Part shown: positions 33,171 through 44,599 of the stretch, piece after piece
Position numbering within the stretch: position 1 is the stretch's first letter
Layout: each line of letters begins with the position of its first letter
Assembly: GCA_965178125.1 (NCBI GenBank)
Contig: OZ237747.1
Span: forward strand, 248,001-312,000
Reading direction: 5' to 3'
DNA length: 64,000 nucleotides
Source of the DNA: Bilabrum cf. latius
Taxonomy: Eukaryota > Bigyra: Bicosoecida > Bigyra > Bicosoecida
The notes under the pieces: generated by a model
Told to the model about the DNA's origin: nothing
Seen by the model: only the letters and a program-made list of their open reading frames with translations
Database searches by the model: none
Program-made: the position numbers and the translations under genes

Positions 33171-34724
33171 TCAGTGCATCGCATTCATGTGCTTCTTGAG
33201 ACTGCCTGCCTCCCCGAAGCGCTTGCCGCACACAGAGCACTCGTGATTGCGCTCCCCAAGGTGCACGGTCCTCATGTGTCTCGTGAGACTGCCTGCCTCC
33301 CCGAAATGCTTGCCGCACACAGAGCACTCGTGATTGCGCTCCCCAAGGTGCACAGTCCTCATGTGCGTCGTGAGACTGCCTGCCTGCCCAAAGCGCTGGC
33401 CGCACACACAGCACTCGTGATTGCGCTCCCCAAGGTGCACAGTCCTCATGTGCTTCGTGAGACTGCCTGCCTGCCCAAAGCGCTTGCCGCACGCAGAGCA
33501 CTCGTGATTGCGCTCCCCAAAGTGCACAGTCCTCATGTGCGTCGTGAGATGGCCTGAGCGCCCGAAGCGCTTGCCGCACACAGAGCACTCGTGATTGCGC
33601 TCCCCAAGGTGCACAGTCCTCATGTGCTTCTTGAGACTGCCTGCCTCCCCGAAGTGCTTGCCGCACACAGAGCACTCGTGATTGCGCTCCCCAAGGTGCA
33701 CAGTCCTCATGTGCTTTGTAAGATTGCCTGCCTGCCCAAAGCACTTGCCGCACACAGAGCACTCGTGATTGCGCTCCCCAAGGTGCACAGTCCTCATGTG
33801 CGTCCTGAGACTGCCTGCCTCCCCAAAGCGCTGGCCGCACACAGAGCACTCGTGATTGCGCTCCCCAAGGTGTACAGTCCTCATGTGCATTGTGAGATGG
33901 CCTGCCATCCCAAAGCGCTGGCCGCACACAGAGCACTCGTGATTGCGCTCCCCAAGGTGCACAGTCCTCATGTGCGTTGTGAGATGGCCTGCCTCCCCGA
34001 AGCGCTTGCCGCACACAGAGCACTCGTGATTGCGCTCCCCAAGGTGCACAGTCCTCATGTGCTTCGCGAGATTGCCTGCCTCCCCGAAGCGCTTGCCGCA
34101 CACAGAGCACTCGTGATTGCGCTCCCCAAGGTGCACAGTCCTCATGTGCGTCTTGAGATGGCCTGCCTCCCCGAAATGCTTGCCGCACACAGAGCACTCG
34201 TGATTGCGCTCCCCAAGGTGCACAGTCCTCATGTGCGTCTTGAGACTGCCTGGGCGCCCAAAGCGCTTGCCGCACACAGAGCACTCGGATCCCTTGCTCC
34301 TATCGCTGGTGAGCAACCCTGCCGCTGTACTCGGCTCCCTTCTCCTCCTCTTCTTCTTCTTCTCGCTTGCACCGTGCTCGTCCACTGCATCGTCAGCCTC
34401 TACGGCAGCCTGGAAGTCTTCACGGACTCTCTTCTGCCCCAAGCGCGCACCTCTGCTGGCAGCACTAGATGACATCGATTCAGTTGACTAGACTCCAGAA
34501 GCCAATGGCATTGCAGCTGTTGAACCTGATGCTGACGACAACTCTGGACCAAATGCCCTCATGCTTCTTCGCCCAGCTCGCCCACCCCATGATACAACGG
34601 CACTTAGTCCAGATGATCCCTCTTCTGCACGATCACCAAACCCCATGCTTCCGCCGGGGTTGCTCTCAAACTCTTCTTCACTATCACTGCTCACCAGGTC
34701 AATCACCTCATCTGGACCTGCCAT
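33171..34724 (-). CDS. C2H2 zinc-finger array protein ZF4, 13 fingers, 517 aa
   Basis: ATG 34724 to TGA 33171. Same SIM-like N-terminus, conserved TAG in ASGV-TAG-STES, NLS KKKKRRRRE, then 13 fingers. Variants include CGKHFGEAGHLKTH, CGQRFGMAGHLTMH, CGKCFGQAGNLTKH, CSACGKRF and CCVCGQRF. All finger Cys and His ligands appear intact. It lies immediately downstream of the only full-length copy of the large gene, so unit 4 is the likely ancestral arrangement. Confidence 0.87.
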
Positions 34725-35182
34725 GGAAAACACGCCAAGATACAAGCAAGCCTGCACTGTCTTACAAGCTTGTCTCCACTTCTAGTTGATCGGACTCAAC
34801 ACCAATGTCAGCCGAGTCGAGATACACCACGGCTTCCAGTCTGCTCCAGTACAAGGTCAGGGATTTCGGGGCCTTGCCTGGAGATACCCAACTCGCCACA
34901 GTGATGGCAGCTGAAGAAGCCTATACAGACAGAGATTGAAGTTACACGATGACGCTTCTCGTACTATTCGATAGGCGCGATCAATTGCCAATGGAGAAGC
35001 CTTCCTGGCCTCGAGGTTCCGCAATGAACATGGACTCCGCGCACTGCCAGCACGCAGTCTGCAGTCGATCCAGGGTTTGCACAGATACCAAGGCTGGCAC
35101 TCAACAAGCACACATTGATTCGTACCCCCATGACGCCCACATGCTAAGCCCCCTGACCATGCCAAGCCGAGTTCATTTCCAA
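34725..35182. repeat. Conserved flank between zinc-finger and large gene, unit 4
   Basis: About 458 bp, the unit 4 version of the shared block. Presumed 3' UTR of the large gene and promoter of ZF4. Confidence 0.6.
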
Positions 35183-38100
35183 TCACACCATCCCCTCCAG
35201 ACCCCCCGGCACCTCGAGAAGCAAATGAGCCGACTCGGCCACGGCAGTGGCCAGCCGCTTCACCTCCCTCTTCTCCGTCGCCTTCCCTCGGGGACCACAC
35301 TCCCACGTGAAGCACTCCCGCACCCCCGCGCTCGGCACACCCAGCGCCCACCCCTTGCCCTGACGGTCCCCCACGCTTACCCCCTCCCCGCCCCCGAACA
35401 TCATCGCCGCCCACTCCCCGCTCCCGGACCCAGCCCCTTCGTCCGCCGAGCCCAGGCCAGACCCACCCCCAGAGCCCGGGCTCAACACCCCCTGCCTCCT
35501 CCTGCTCCTGCTGCTCCTCCTGGACCCTGAGCCGATTCCAACGGAGCCCACAGCCACTGGGCTCGGGCTACCCGAGGAGGAGGACGAAGCAGCGCTCGCG
35601 GTGCCGATGCCGTCGGGGCCTGCCACAGCCGATCCCACCCGCATGGCGAGGCGCAGCAGCACGCACACCCTGTCGCTGCAGCGCACCGCATTCAACCTCG
35701 CGCCCAACGACCCACCACCTGCACTTGCACCTGCACCTCCAGTGGCACAGCGCAGCGCCAAGACAGCCCCTCTGGAGCCCTGGTCCCCAGCCAAAGCGAG
35801 CATGCGCTCGAGCACCTGCTTCCTGCTCGCCTCCGCGCTTGTTCCCTCGCCGCCCCGGGGCACTCCCATCACGGCCTCTCCGCGCACCAGGGGCATGGCC
35901 CACGCCGCACTGCGATGCATCACGTCGTGCATCATCCAGACCAGCTGAGGCACCACGGCCCGTCTCACCCAGCCGGCGGCGGGCACGCGGCAGCACAGGG
36001 GGGTCGGGTCCCCCCCATGCCCGGACCCGGGCGCGAGTCCCCGGCCGCCCAGCCGCCCCGCGTCCAGCCCCAGGCCGGCCTCGTCCCATGGCCCGCAGTT
36101 GGCTCCGCGGGGCCGGGTCCAGTCGTTCTCCAGGCTCGCCATGGCCTGGCTCACCTCGCGGGCCGCGCCAGAGGACGGGTGCGCGGGCGCGGCGGAGGCG
36201 CCGCCGTGTTCCCCGAGCGAGTCCTAGTCAGAGTCCTAGTCCCAGTGCGTGCACGGACCAGGACTTGCGGGGGGCCAAGCCACGAAGACCGGAACCTACT
36301 TGATGCGCGCCCCGCCTCGCCCTGCCCCTGCCCCTGCCCCTGTCGATGCCGATGCCTCTAACCGCTCGTCCTCATCGCCCTCCTCCTGGTCTCGTGAGAT
36401 GGGCCGCGAGGGAACCTGCGCGTGCGAACGGATGGACGGCACGCACAGGTCGGCACGTCCGGGCACCAATCCTCCCAAGCCAGCGTCCTCGGGGCCCAGC
36501 ACTCCGGCAGCAGCGGCCCCCGCTGCCCATCGAGTGCGAATGGCCTTCGCTCGCCTACCGTTGCTGCTGCTGCTGGTCCTACCGGATGCATCTGCAGCAC
36601 CCGAAGCCCCGCCGAGCCTTGCCCCCCAGCCGATCGCCCCTGTCTCTTCGGGCGCAGACCGGCATCCAGCCGCCACCTCTGCTGCCGCCTCCATGGGTGC
36701 CTGCAGCCACCCGCGGGCCCCGGCCCCTGCGCCCGCCACTGCTTCCGCCAGCATGGCCCACGCCCGCAGCGCCAGCAGCTCTGCCCGCCTGTACCTCCCG
36801 CTCGCCCCCTCCCTCCACCGACCCAGCGCGGCCTGCCAGTGCCCCCCCGCCAGTCCCACCAAAGTGGGGGCCCCCTCCAGGGGCTCCTGCACGGAGGCTT
36901 GCCAACGGCGGTACGCCCGCAGCGCGCGAGTCAACCGCCGCCAGCACAGGTGCTCAGACACCGCCAGGCCAAGGCTCGGATGCGCGGCGCCACTTCCGCA
37001 CGCGGCCTCCCTGATCGCGTCAGCGGTCTCGTCGTACTTGAGGAGCGATCGCACCGGCGCGAATGGGCCATAGGAAGGCTCCCCCTCGTCGTCGGCACCC
37101 TGTTCCCTCAGATCCGCAAGCGAAAGCTCCGCGGCCCGAGCCAAGTCACGCGCCTGCTAGGTGGACCCAACGCCCACCCCGTGGCCATGTGCACACCCTT
37201 GCCCTCCCATGCCGTCCTCGCCATCCGCATCGCGATGCGCGCTCGCCCTGTCCTCTCCCTCTCCCTCTCCCTCCCCCTCTCCCTCTCCCTCTCCCTCTCC
37301 CTCTCCCTCTCCCTCTCCCTCTCCCTCTCCCTCTCCCTCTCCCTCTCCCTCTCCCTCGCTCTCGTCCCGCACAGACTCGCCCCCCGCGATGCACCCCACC
37401 GCGTGCAGCAGAGAGTCCAGCTCCTGCTCCGCTCTGTCTCCGACCGTGCGCCCGAAGCTAGAAGCACCCCACAGCCGCTCTCCAGCAGACGCTCCCAGCA
37501 GCAGAGGACCCCCCGCGGGCGTGACACTGCCGCTCGGCACAGGGGTCCCCGTCGCGTCGCGGGGCCCCTCGCTTGGTCTCGCAAGCCCCATGGCCTTGAG
37601 GTGGTGCTCCACCACGAGCAGCCTGCACTGCGCGTTGGCAGCAGCCAGAGCGGCACGCGCGTCAGGCACGAAGGCAGACACACCTCGCGCGCTAGGCACG
37701 CAGGGAAGCGCCGCCGCGGCCACGGCGTGCACTCGGCGAGCGAGCCCGGGTGCCAGTCCCCATCGCCTGCAGAATGCAGCGCCGGCACTGCCCCCGAGCC
37801 CCACGCCCAGTGCGGCCGGTGCCATGGGCGGGGGCGGTGGCAGGCACCCCGCGCACCGCAGGTCCGTCCCGATCCCCCCCTTGCTGGATGATCCCCCCAC
37901 GTCCACAAGCGCGGAAGCAGCCTCCCGCAACGCCTGCCTCGCGCTTGGATCCTCCACGGACCGCTCCCATCCCGGCAGCAGCCCGGCCACTGCAGCCCTC
38001 AGACCGGCCGGGGCCAGGGCAGGGAGGCTCCTCCTTGCGTGCAGAAAGGTGGACGCAAGGGCGCCCCCGTTGCAGCTCGCCCGCTGCAGCGCCGCCGTCA

Positions 38101-41100
38101 GCACGCCCAGCGCGTGGGGCCGCAGGAGCCCCGCCCGCACGTCCGAGGCAGCCCTGCTGTCCGCGCCTTTGGCCAGGTGCGCGATGCACGCGGCAGCATC
38201 CACAGCCCGCTGGCACTGACCCCCAGCAAGCAGGTGGCCCGCGTACAGCTCTAGGATGCGCACGGCGGACCCCATCGCGTGCATGTACTGCGAGCGACAG
38301 TCCCTGGCCTGCGCCTCCGCCTGCTCCCCACTTGTTCCCTGGGTCGCGTGCAGCACCGACCGCGCCAGGTCAGGGGCCACCGCCCGCACCGCGTCGTCGG
38401 ACAACATGGCACCGCCCGCCGTCTCCGCGCCGGCACCCATCAAGCGCAGCGCCTGCGCCACGGTGCCGCCGCCGATGAGCCAGCCGGCCACGGCCCCTGC
38501 GATGGACCGCAGCACCGGCGCGTTGGCGGCGGCGAGCCTGGCCCGCGCCATGGAATCGCCGTAGGGAGCGCCCAAACGGCGGGAAGTGTGCGCCAACGAG
38601 GCTGCCGCGGCCTCCAGCTGCGGATAGGTCTCGCTCGACAGTGGGCCGCTGCTGCCTCCCTGCGCGCTACCCCTGACAGACGAAACGACCCCCATGCCCC
38701 CGCTAGTGCTGCTGCTGTCCCCCACGGCACCGCGCGCGGGAGAGGAAGCCCCGGAACTCGTCGGGGTGCCCTCTGGTAGCGCCAGCCGTTGGCCCGCCTC
38801 CCTCGCCCCCTGGATCAGCACCGCGCCGTCCCCCGCCTCGCTCCGCCCCGCGGCTGCATCTGCCAGGGCCAGCAAAATGTCAAGGGCGCGGGCAGCCGCC
38901 GCCCCGCGCCGCAGCACGAGGCTCTGCCTGGTGCCCCATGCGTCACTCGGTGGGTGCGCAAGCGTCTCGGCGAGATCAAACAGAACCATGGAAGCCTCCG
39001 TGTAGAGAGCGACGGGGGCCTCGGCCATCGAGCTGTTCCCCTGGCCCGCCGCCGGCCACCTCGGCAGCCCGCTCGAGGGGCTCCTCTCCAGGGCGAGGCC
39101 CAGCCCCTCCGCACCTGCGAGGAGGAAGGACGAGACGCCCCCCTCCGGGGCAAAGAGAGAGGCCACTCTCGCTGGGTCCGCAGGGCTCCCCTGCTCCAGC
39201 CTCTCGATCGCCTCGAGGTGCTGCTCCTGGCCCTCTCTGCGGCATGCGTCCGCGGGGTGCTGGTGCTGCTGCTGCTGTTGTTCCCCGGGCGCGGCCTCCT
39301 TGCTCTCCTCCTCGCCCCCGCCGAGCCCACGGGAGGAGCCCCCGGCGGTGTGAGACACGAGTGCCCAGGCAGGTCGGTCCTCCTCATCCTCATCCTCTTC
39401 GTTCTCATAGCTTGTACCACCATTCTACACGCCACCGATCGCACCATTCGCCCCGGGCGGCTGGACCCCCCACCCGGCGGCATCCACCAGCGCGCCGCCT
39501 CGGACCGACCCAGGTGCCCCGCCTGCCCCCGGCCGGAGAGCCACGTGCGGCCTCTCGTGCGTGTTCCTCAGGACCCACGCCAGAGCGGCGTGCAGCCAGC
39601 ACCGACTCAGCACCCACGCAGCATCCTCCTCCCCACCTTGCACCAGGCAGGCAGTTGTGCCGTTCCCCAGGTCGGCGCTCGGAGCCCTCACCGCGAGCCC
39701 GAGCGCCAGCACGGGCTGCGAGGCAAGCAGTGCCACCGTGGCCGCCGCAGACGGTGCGTGCCGCCACCCGATGCCGGCCTCAGCGGCTCCCGACTCCACG
39801 GTCCCGGCCACCACCGCAAGCGAGGCCTGCAGCCGTGCCCGCAGCGCCGCGCCGGAGCGCACCGCCCCATCCCGCCACCCGCCGGCAGGACCACCCAGGG
39901 AGTCCTGCCACGGCGACAGCGCCGCCTCGGCCGCGGCCAGCATCCAGCCTTCCTGGTCACCCCCACGCCCCCCACGGGCCTCCTCCTAGCTGCCGCCTTT
40001 GCCCACCATGCCCCGCCGGAGGAGCCACCAGACCCGCCTGCCCTCCTGCTCCACGCTGGAGCTGCCTGGGGCACACGCGGCCTCGCTCTCGCACCCCAGC
40101 TCCCACCGGAGCCTGGCTCCCGCCTCCAGCCACCGCACCAATACCCCCACCAGCGGGAGGGGTATGCCCCCAAGCGTCACCCCGCACCCCGCCCGCAGCG
40201 CCGCCCGGACCGCCCTGGCCTCGGCACCCAGCGGAAGTCCCACCGCAGCGATGTCACCAGGGTCCTCCTCGGGCCCCGCCCCCGCCACCGCGGCGCCCAC
40301 ATACCTGTCAAGCTCGGCGGCCAGGCGCACCACCGACGCGGCCCTCGCTGCAGAGGCCACGAACGGGTCGTGCGCCTGGCTGCCAGGTGCCACCGCCCGG
40401 GCCTCGCCCGTGGTGCCCCCTTCCAGCCGCAGGGCCGCGCTGTCTTCCGCCGCCACGCAGCCCAGGCCCTACCTGGCAGCGTCCTGTTCCTCGCCCAGCC
40501 CCTCCCCGAGCCGAGCCAGCCGACGGGCCGCGGCGGCGCGCCGGCGGGGCGCGCCCGCCATGGCTTCCGCCACCTCGTCCAGCGCCACCCGGCGGACCGA
40601 CGCACCCTAGGTGCGCAGGATGCGCCGCAGTGCGATGCACAAAGCCTCGTCGTCCGCTTCGACGGCTCCCCTGCTGCTGAGCGCGGGGCCCCTCGCACCG
40701 TCCGCCACGCAGGTGCCACTGGCGTGGTACCCCGCAGATGGCTCGCCCGGCATCGAGTCTCCCAGCCCCACCGCACCCGCGGCGCTGTCTGCGGCCCGCC
40801 GTGAAGATCCGCACCGGGGCCCAAGCCCGGCGGTCCCCGCGACCTCGATGCCCATAGAGGCAGCGGGGCCGTCCCCGCCAGCGATGGAGTCGGCGGGACC
40901 GTGCGTGGGCAGCGAGGGTCCGTGGGAGCCCAGCGTGCGAGGAGCCAGGGCCAGAGCCACGTGAGTCGGGGTGGCAAGGCACTGCGGGGCGGGGCGGCGC
41001 AGTGATCTGGAGGCGGAACTCGAAGCGGCCACAGCGCCAGCGCCAGCGCCTGCACCTGATTCGGCGTCGCTGGAGCCGTCTGCATCCACAGGCACCATCA

Positions 41101-41815
41101 ATAGGCTGTCATCCGATTCAGGGTCTGCCACGGCGTCCTGCGTGACTGCGTCCAGTCCATCACCACTTGAAGCAGCGGCCTGCCCGCCCATGCCCGGCTG
41201 ATGCAGCCCGGTGGTGCCCCTGCGACGGAGCACGATCGACGTGCCGTCCATGAGACCGGCCTCCAGCGCCGTCAGGTCGTCCTCTGTGTGTAGATCCTGA
41301 CCCATGGAACCCATTCGCGGGATGAATCCTGTACTTCCTGTGATTTGCGGCTGGGAAGAGTCTCCGCTCGCCTATGCTCTAGTCGCAATACGCAGCGTGC
41401 CTGGATCAAGCTTGCGTCGAATCGTCCGCATCGCCACCTCCGCCGCCCTCCGAACTAGTTCAGACAACGTATCGTAGGGAGCTACCTCGATTCGTTCTGA
41501 CAGCTGCGTGCCGTCGGGGAGCGAAATCAGCATTTGCTTCACTGGATTGAGGCTATTGGAAGCCCCCAGGCTGCCGTGCATCGATCCGTACATCTCGCTC
41601 TCATATCCACTAGCATGTGAGCCAAAAAGCTCGTTCACTGCCTGCAACAATCCAATTTTGGCCAAAATACGGGGCATGGGGGTGTTTTCGTTCGAATGAG
41701 GGTGAGTTTATCCAGACTACTGGTTCAACCGCTGGCAAGCACTCACCTTCGAGGCTGACTCATCAAAATCCTGACGAAGGGATACTACTGATGCGAACAA
41801 ATCATGATCCCCCAT
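35183..41815 (-). CDS. Full-length Ubl-containing Ala-rich helical protein, 2,175 aa, 9 in-frame TAGs
   Basis: Exons 41815-41747 and 41641-35183 join in phase 0 (105-nt intron, donor GTGAGT, acceptor GTTGCAG); stop TGA 35183. The N-terminus MGDHDLFASVVSLRQDF leads into a ubiquitin-like stretch (about residues 55-165: KQMLISLPDGTQLSERIEV, PYDTLSELV, GTLRIATRA, then LHTEDDLTALEAGLMDGTSI). The remainder is mostly Ala-rich amphipathic helices like HEAT/ARM-type solenoids, with low-complexity linkers including (Glu-Gly)n, poly-Gln and poly-Ser. The nine TAGs fall near 41372, 40607, 40471, 39986, 39425, 37157, 36296, 36240 and 36231. I do not recognise the family. It is the source of the three truncated tandem copies downstream. 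Confidence 0.82.
37252..37357. repeat. Hexanucleotide microsatellite, about 18 units, in the full-length copy
   Basis: A CTCTCC run with one CCCTCCCC interruption, coding for (Glu-Gly)n on the minus strand. Orthologous in position to the tract at 20070-20240. Confidence 0.9.
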
Positions 41816-42001
41816 GCCAAAACGTCTTGCAAGTGCCGCCCAATTGGTATTCACGTCCCCTGGGCGGAACCAACTGCGACGAGCGGCGCCGCGCACGACA
41901 GACGAAAAATGAATGAATGCAATCGTGTGCTGGAACGCAACGGTGCATTGATTTGTCCGCCCAAACGATGGATCCAAGAGATTCACAAGCCCCCATTCAA
42001 T

Positions 42002-42967
42002 TCACGTACCGCCTGCCCCTCCCTTGGCTGCCCCTCCCGTGGCTGCCCCCGACGCCCCACCCTTCGACCCTTTCCCCTTCCCCTTTCCCTTGCCGCTGGA
42101 CCCCTTCTTCCCTTTTTCCCTGCCTGCTGGGAAGGCGTCGAACCCGATCCTCTTGCATACCTGCAGGTACCTCGTGTCCGTCAGCCGGTAGGCCCAGTGC
42201 AGCAGCAGCTGCCGCACCACGGGGGAGGTCGACTTGTCGTCCACCTCGCCTCCCCCCGAGGCGATCTTCTTCACCAGGTGCGTGATCCAGCGTCCCTTCG
42301 GACCCGCCACCCCGAACCACCTCGAGATCTGCCGGTCGTCATCGCTCGTCCGACGGCCCAGGAAATAGGCGCAGTACCACGCGAACCAACCCCTCGGGTC
42401 CGTGGGGCGGATCCAGCCGGAGGATTCCCATGCCTCAAGGCTTTGTCCCGTCTTGGCCTTGTAGTGATTGGCTTCCACCCGGTACTTGGAGCTGGTCAGG
42501 GTCTTCGCGACGGGCATTCCCTTGTACCAGCGCTCCGGCAGGAGGTCCTTGTAGTCTCCTTTGAGGTCTTCATGGATCACCCCGGAATGAATCGGGCGGA
42601 AATATCCGCCGCCGAACGCCCCTTTCCTAAGAATTTCCATGGGTGTCAGGTTTGGACGGAACTTGGAGCAGTCGCCAAAGACTATCGTGCCATCATCGTC
42701 GCTGCGCGTTGGCAAGTCTGCACCTATTAGTTCGCTGCCGCGCTTCTTTGCCTTGTAGTCTGCATTCCAGTCCACTTCCTCCTAGGACCACTCCATTCCG
42801 CCTCTCGATAGCACGATATCCGTTTTGCTGCCTCCGGAGCTGCCCTTCGTGGAACCAGCTTTTGACTGCTTATCGTGCCTAGCCCGCTTCTTTGTAGACG
42901 CCGGATCGCTGCCATGAGATTCTTCATCAGCTGTAGAATCCCGATCTCTCTTTTTTCCTCGCGGCAT
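42002..42967 (-). CDS. Conserved eukaryotic protein of unknown function, 321 aa
   Basis: ATG 42967 to TGA 42002 with one TAG (42784-42782) in GMEWS-TAG-EEVDWN. The basic N-terminus MPRGKKRDRDS is followed by KFRPNLTPMEILRKGAFGGG, YFRPIHSGV, NHYKAKTGQSLEAWESSGWI, DPRGWFAWYC and LGRRTSDDDRQISRW. From memory this pattern (...GGxYFRPI...W.. GW I.P.DP.GWFxWYCR...GRR..DD.RQI.RW) is a conserved protein of fungi and algae with no assigned function. The C-terminus is a Lys/Gly/Ala-rich tail. It lies 186 bp from the start of the large Ubl gene, same strand. No enzyme motif seen. Confidence 0.85.
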
Positions 42968-43154
42968 AGCCTCGTATCCCGAAGTACGTCGAGTTGCACT
43001 TGGTGTGACGTGGTCGATATTCCGGGTTCCGTTTCGGCCAAGCCGCCACCCGGTCTCGAACCTTCGATGTCGCGGTCACTGAACGAATCCCCAAAAGCCG
43101 GCCCATTGTAGTGCCTCGCTGCCCGGTAACGCACCCAGATCTGACCCGGTATCA

Positions 43155-44504
43155 TCAGGCGCGCGAGCCTGCGCCACTGCCAGCGACGAGGAGCCTGTCC
43201 CTGCGCTCTGTCTCTCTCACGAGCAGCTGCTCGATCTCCAGCACGTTCACGTCCGGCACGTCTCCCCGCCTGGCGAACGTCACCGTGGCCGTGCACCCGT
43301 GCCCCGGCAGCGAGGACACCACGGTGCTCCCCCCCAGCAGCTTCGAGTACACGCGGCACCGTGGGAGACCCACCCCCATGCCGCTGAACGCGGCTCCGAA
43401 CGACTTGGAGAACTTCCAGTCTTCCCCCTCCTGCTTCTCTCTGCCCTAGGGGGAGGACGAACATCCCCCCGCGCCCGCCCCGCTCAGGAAATACGACATG
43501 GCCCCGTCCACGTCGGAGCATCCCCCCCCAGGGTCCACCACTCGGAACCCCGCGTGGGTCGCGCTCCCGCTCACCTGCACCAGCACGGGGGGGGCCTCGT
43601 CCACGTCCAGGGCGCCGAACCTTCGCACGGAAGCTTCGATCGCGTTCTTCAGGAGCTCCATCATCACGTACTGGACGTACCCCGCGGGCACGAGGGCAGT
43701 GGCGGCCGGGTGGAAGCGGGCCTCCTCAAGGCTTCTGGGGTCGGTCCTGAGCCCGAGTCCGGCAAGGGAGGGGGCACGCACCGCCTCGGGGGTGGGGATC
43801 GCCCGCCCCTCCTGCATCAGGTCCACCTCCACCTCCGGGGATTGCCCGAATTTCTCACGGGCAAAGGCCCTCGCCTCATCTGCGACGAACTCGCCCAGAC
43901 CCGCCACGCCCGTCCACTGCACCACCGAGCTCGGGGCCGACTCCATGTCGGTGCCGCCATCTTCAACGGGCGAGTCGGACGAATCGTCTCGTTCTCGTTG
44001 CTTTTCAGACACGACCAGAAGCTGCCTGGCCAGCAGCTGGCACGAAGTGAGCAGGCCGAGGTGCGTGTCGAGGACATCGCTGAGGCCTCCGCACGACTCT
44101 CCGCCCACTACTCTGCCAGACGCCCTCCTGGCGGCAGCGAAGCGCGGCCGCTATCGCTCCAAATGCCTTCGAAAGTCCTCGTTCAGTGAGGATAGCGAGC
44201 GATCCGCCTGCTCAGCTGCGTGCACCGCATCTTCCCACGATACCCCACCGATCTCGGCGGCTGTGTGAATCCTGTTGCCATGCTCGTAAATTTGGTGGCC
44301 GCACTAATCAATGCCCTCTAAATATGTCTGCGAGCCGACATCATCTAGCCTCAGCGCCTGCAGCTGCTTTGCAATCTCGAGCCTCTCCTGGACTTGCGCA
44401 AGAAGGAAAGTCGTGGCGCCTGTCGCCGTCAGCCGCCCGTACGCACCGCGAGCAAAGTCCCATAAATGTGATAACAAATACGGACGAACACTTCGGAGCG
44501 CCAT
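43155..44504 (-). CDS. PDK: Mitochondrial PDK/BCKDK-type protein kinase, 449 aa
   Basis: Single exon, ATG 44504 to TGA 43155, with three TAGs (LEGID-TAG-CGH, LER-TAG-RPRF, SSSP-TAG-GREK). The N-terminus MALRSVRPYLLSHLW is Arg-rich and without acids, like a mitochondrial presequence. TFLLAQVQERLEIAKQLQAL matches the PDK pattern FLRKELPVRLANIMKE. The GHKL ATP-binding fold is clear: N box MMELLKNAIEAS (Glu283, Asn287), G1 box DPGGG (Asp324) and G2 box GMGVGLP near 375, followed by a beta-strand TVTF. Known role: phosphorylation that inactivates pyruvate or branched-chain 2-oxoacid dehydrogenase E1. The last TAG sits between the G1 and G2 boxes, so the kinase would be destroyed under the standard code. 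PDK versus BCKDK is undecided. Confidence 0.87.
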
Positions 44505-44599
44505 TTAGGTTCTTCTGGCCCCAGTGGTGCCTACTTGCTGCCGCTCCGGATTGCAGGGAAACTCTGCATGATGAATGCGTCTGCAATAACCATGCCGGC
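44505..44599. promoter_or_regulatory. Short divergent promoter region
   Basis: Only 95 bp separate the start of the PDK-type gene (minus) and the proposed start of the 1,089-aa gene (plus), so both promoters must overlap this region or extend into coding sequence. No element was identified. Confidence 0.35.

Noticed and set aside
44186-44599. Upstream extension of the 1,089-aa gene frame to 44186
   Set aside because: It is antisense to the well-supported PDK-type coding sequence, so the first ATG beyond that gene (44600) was preferred.
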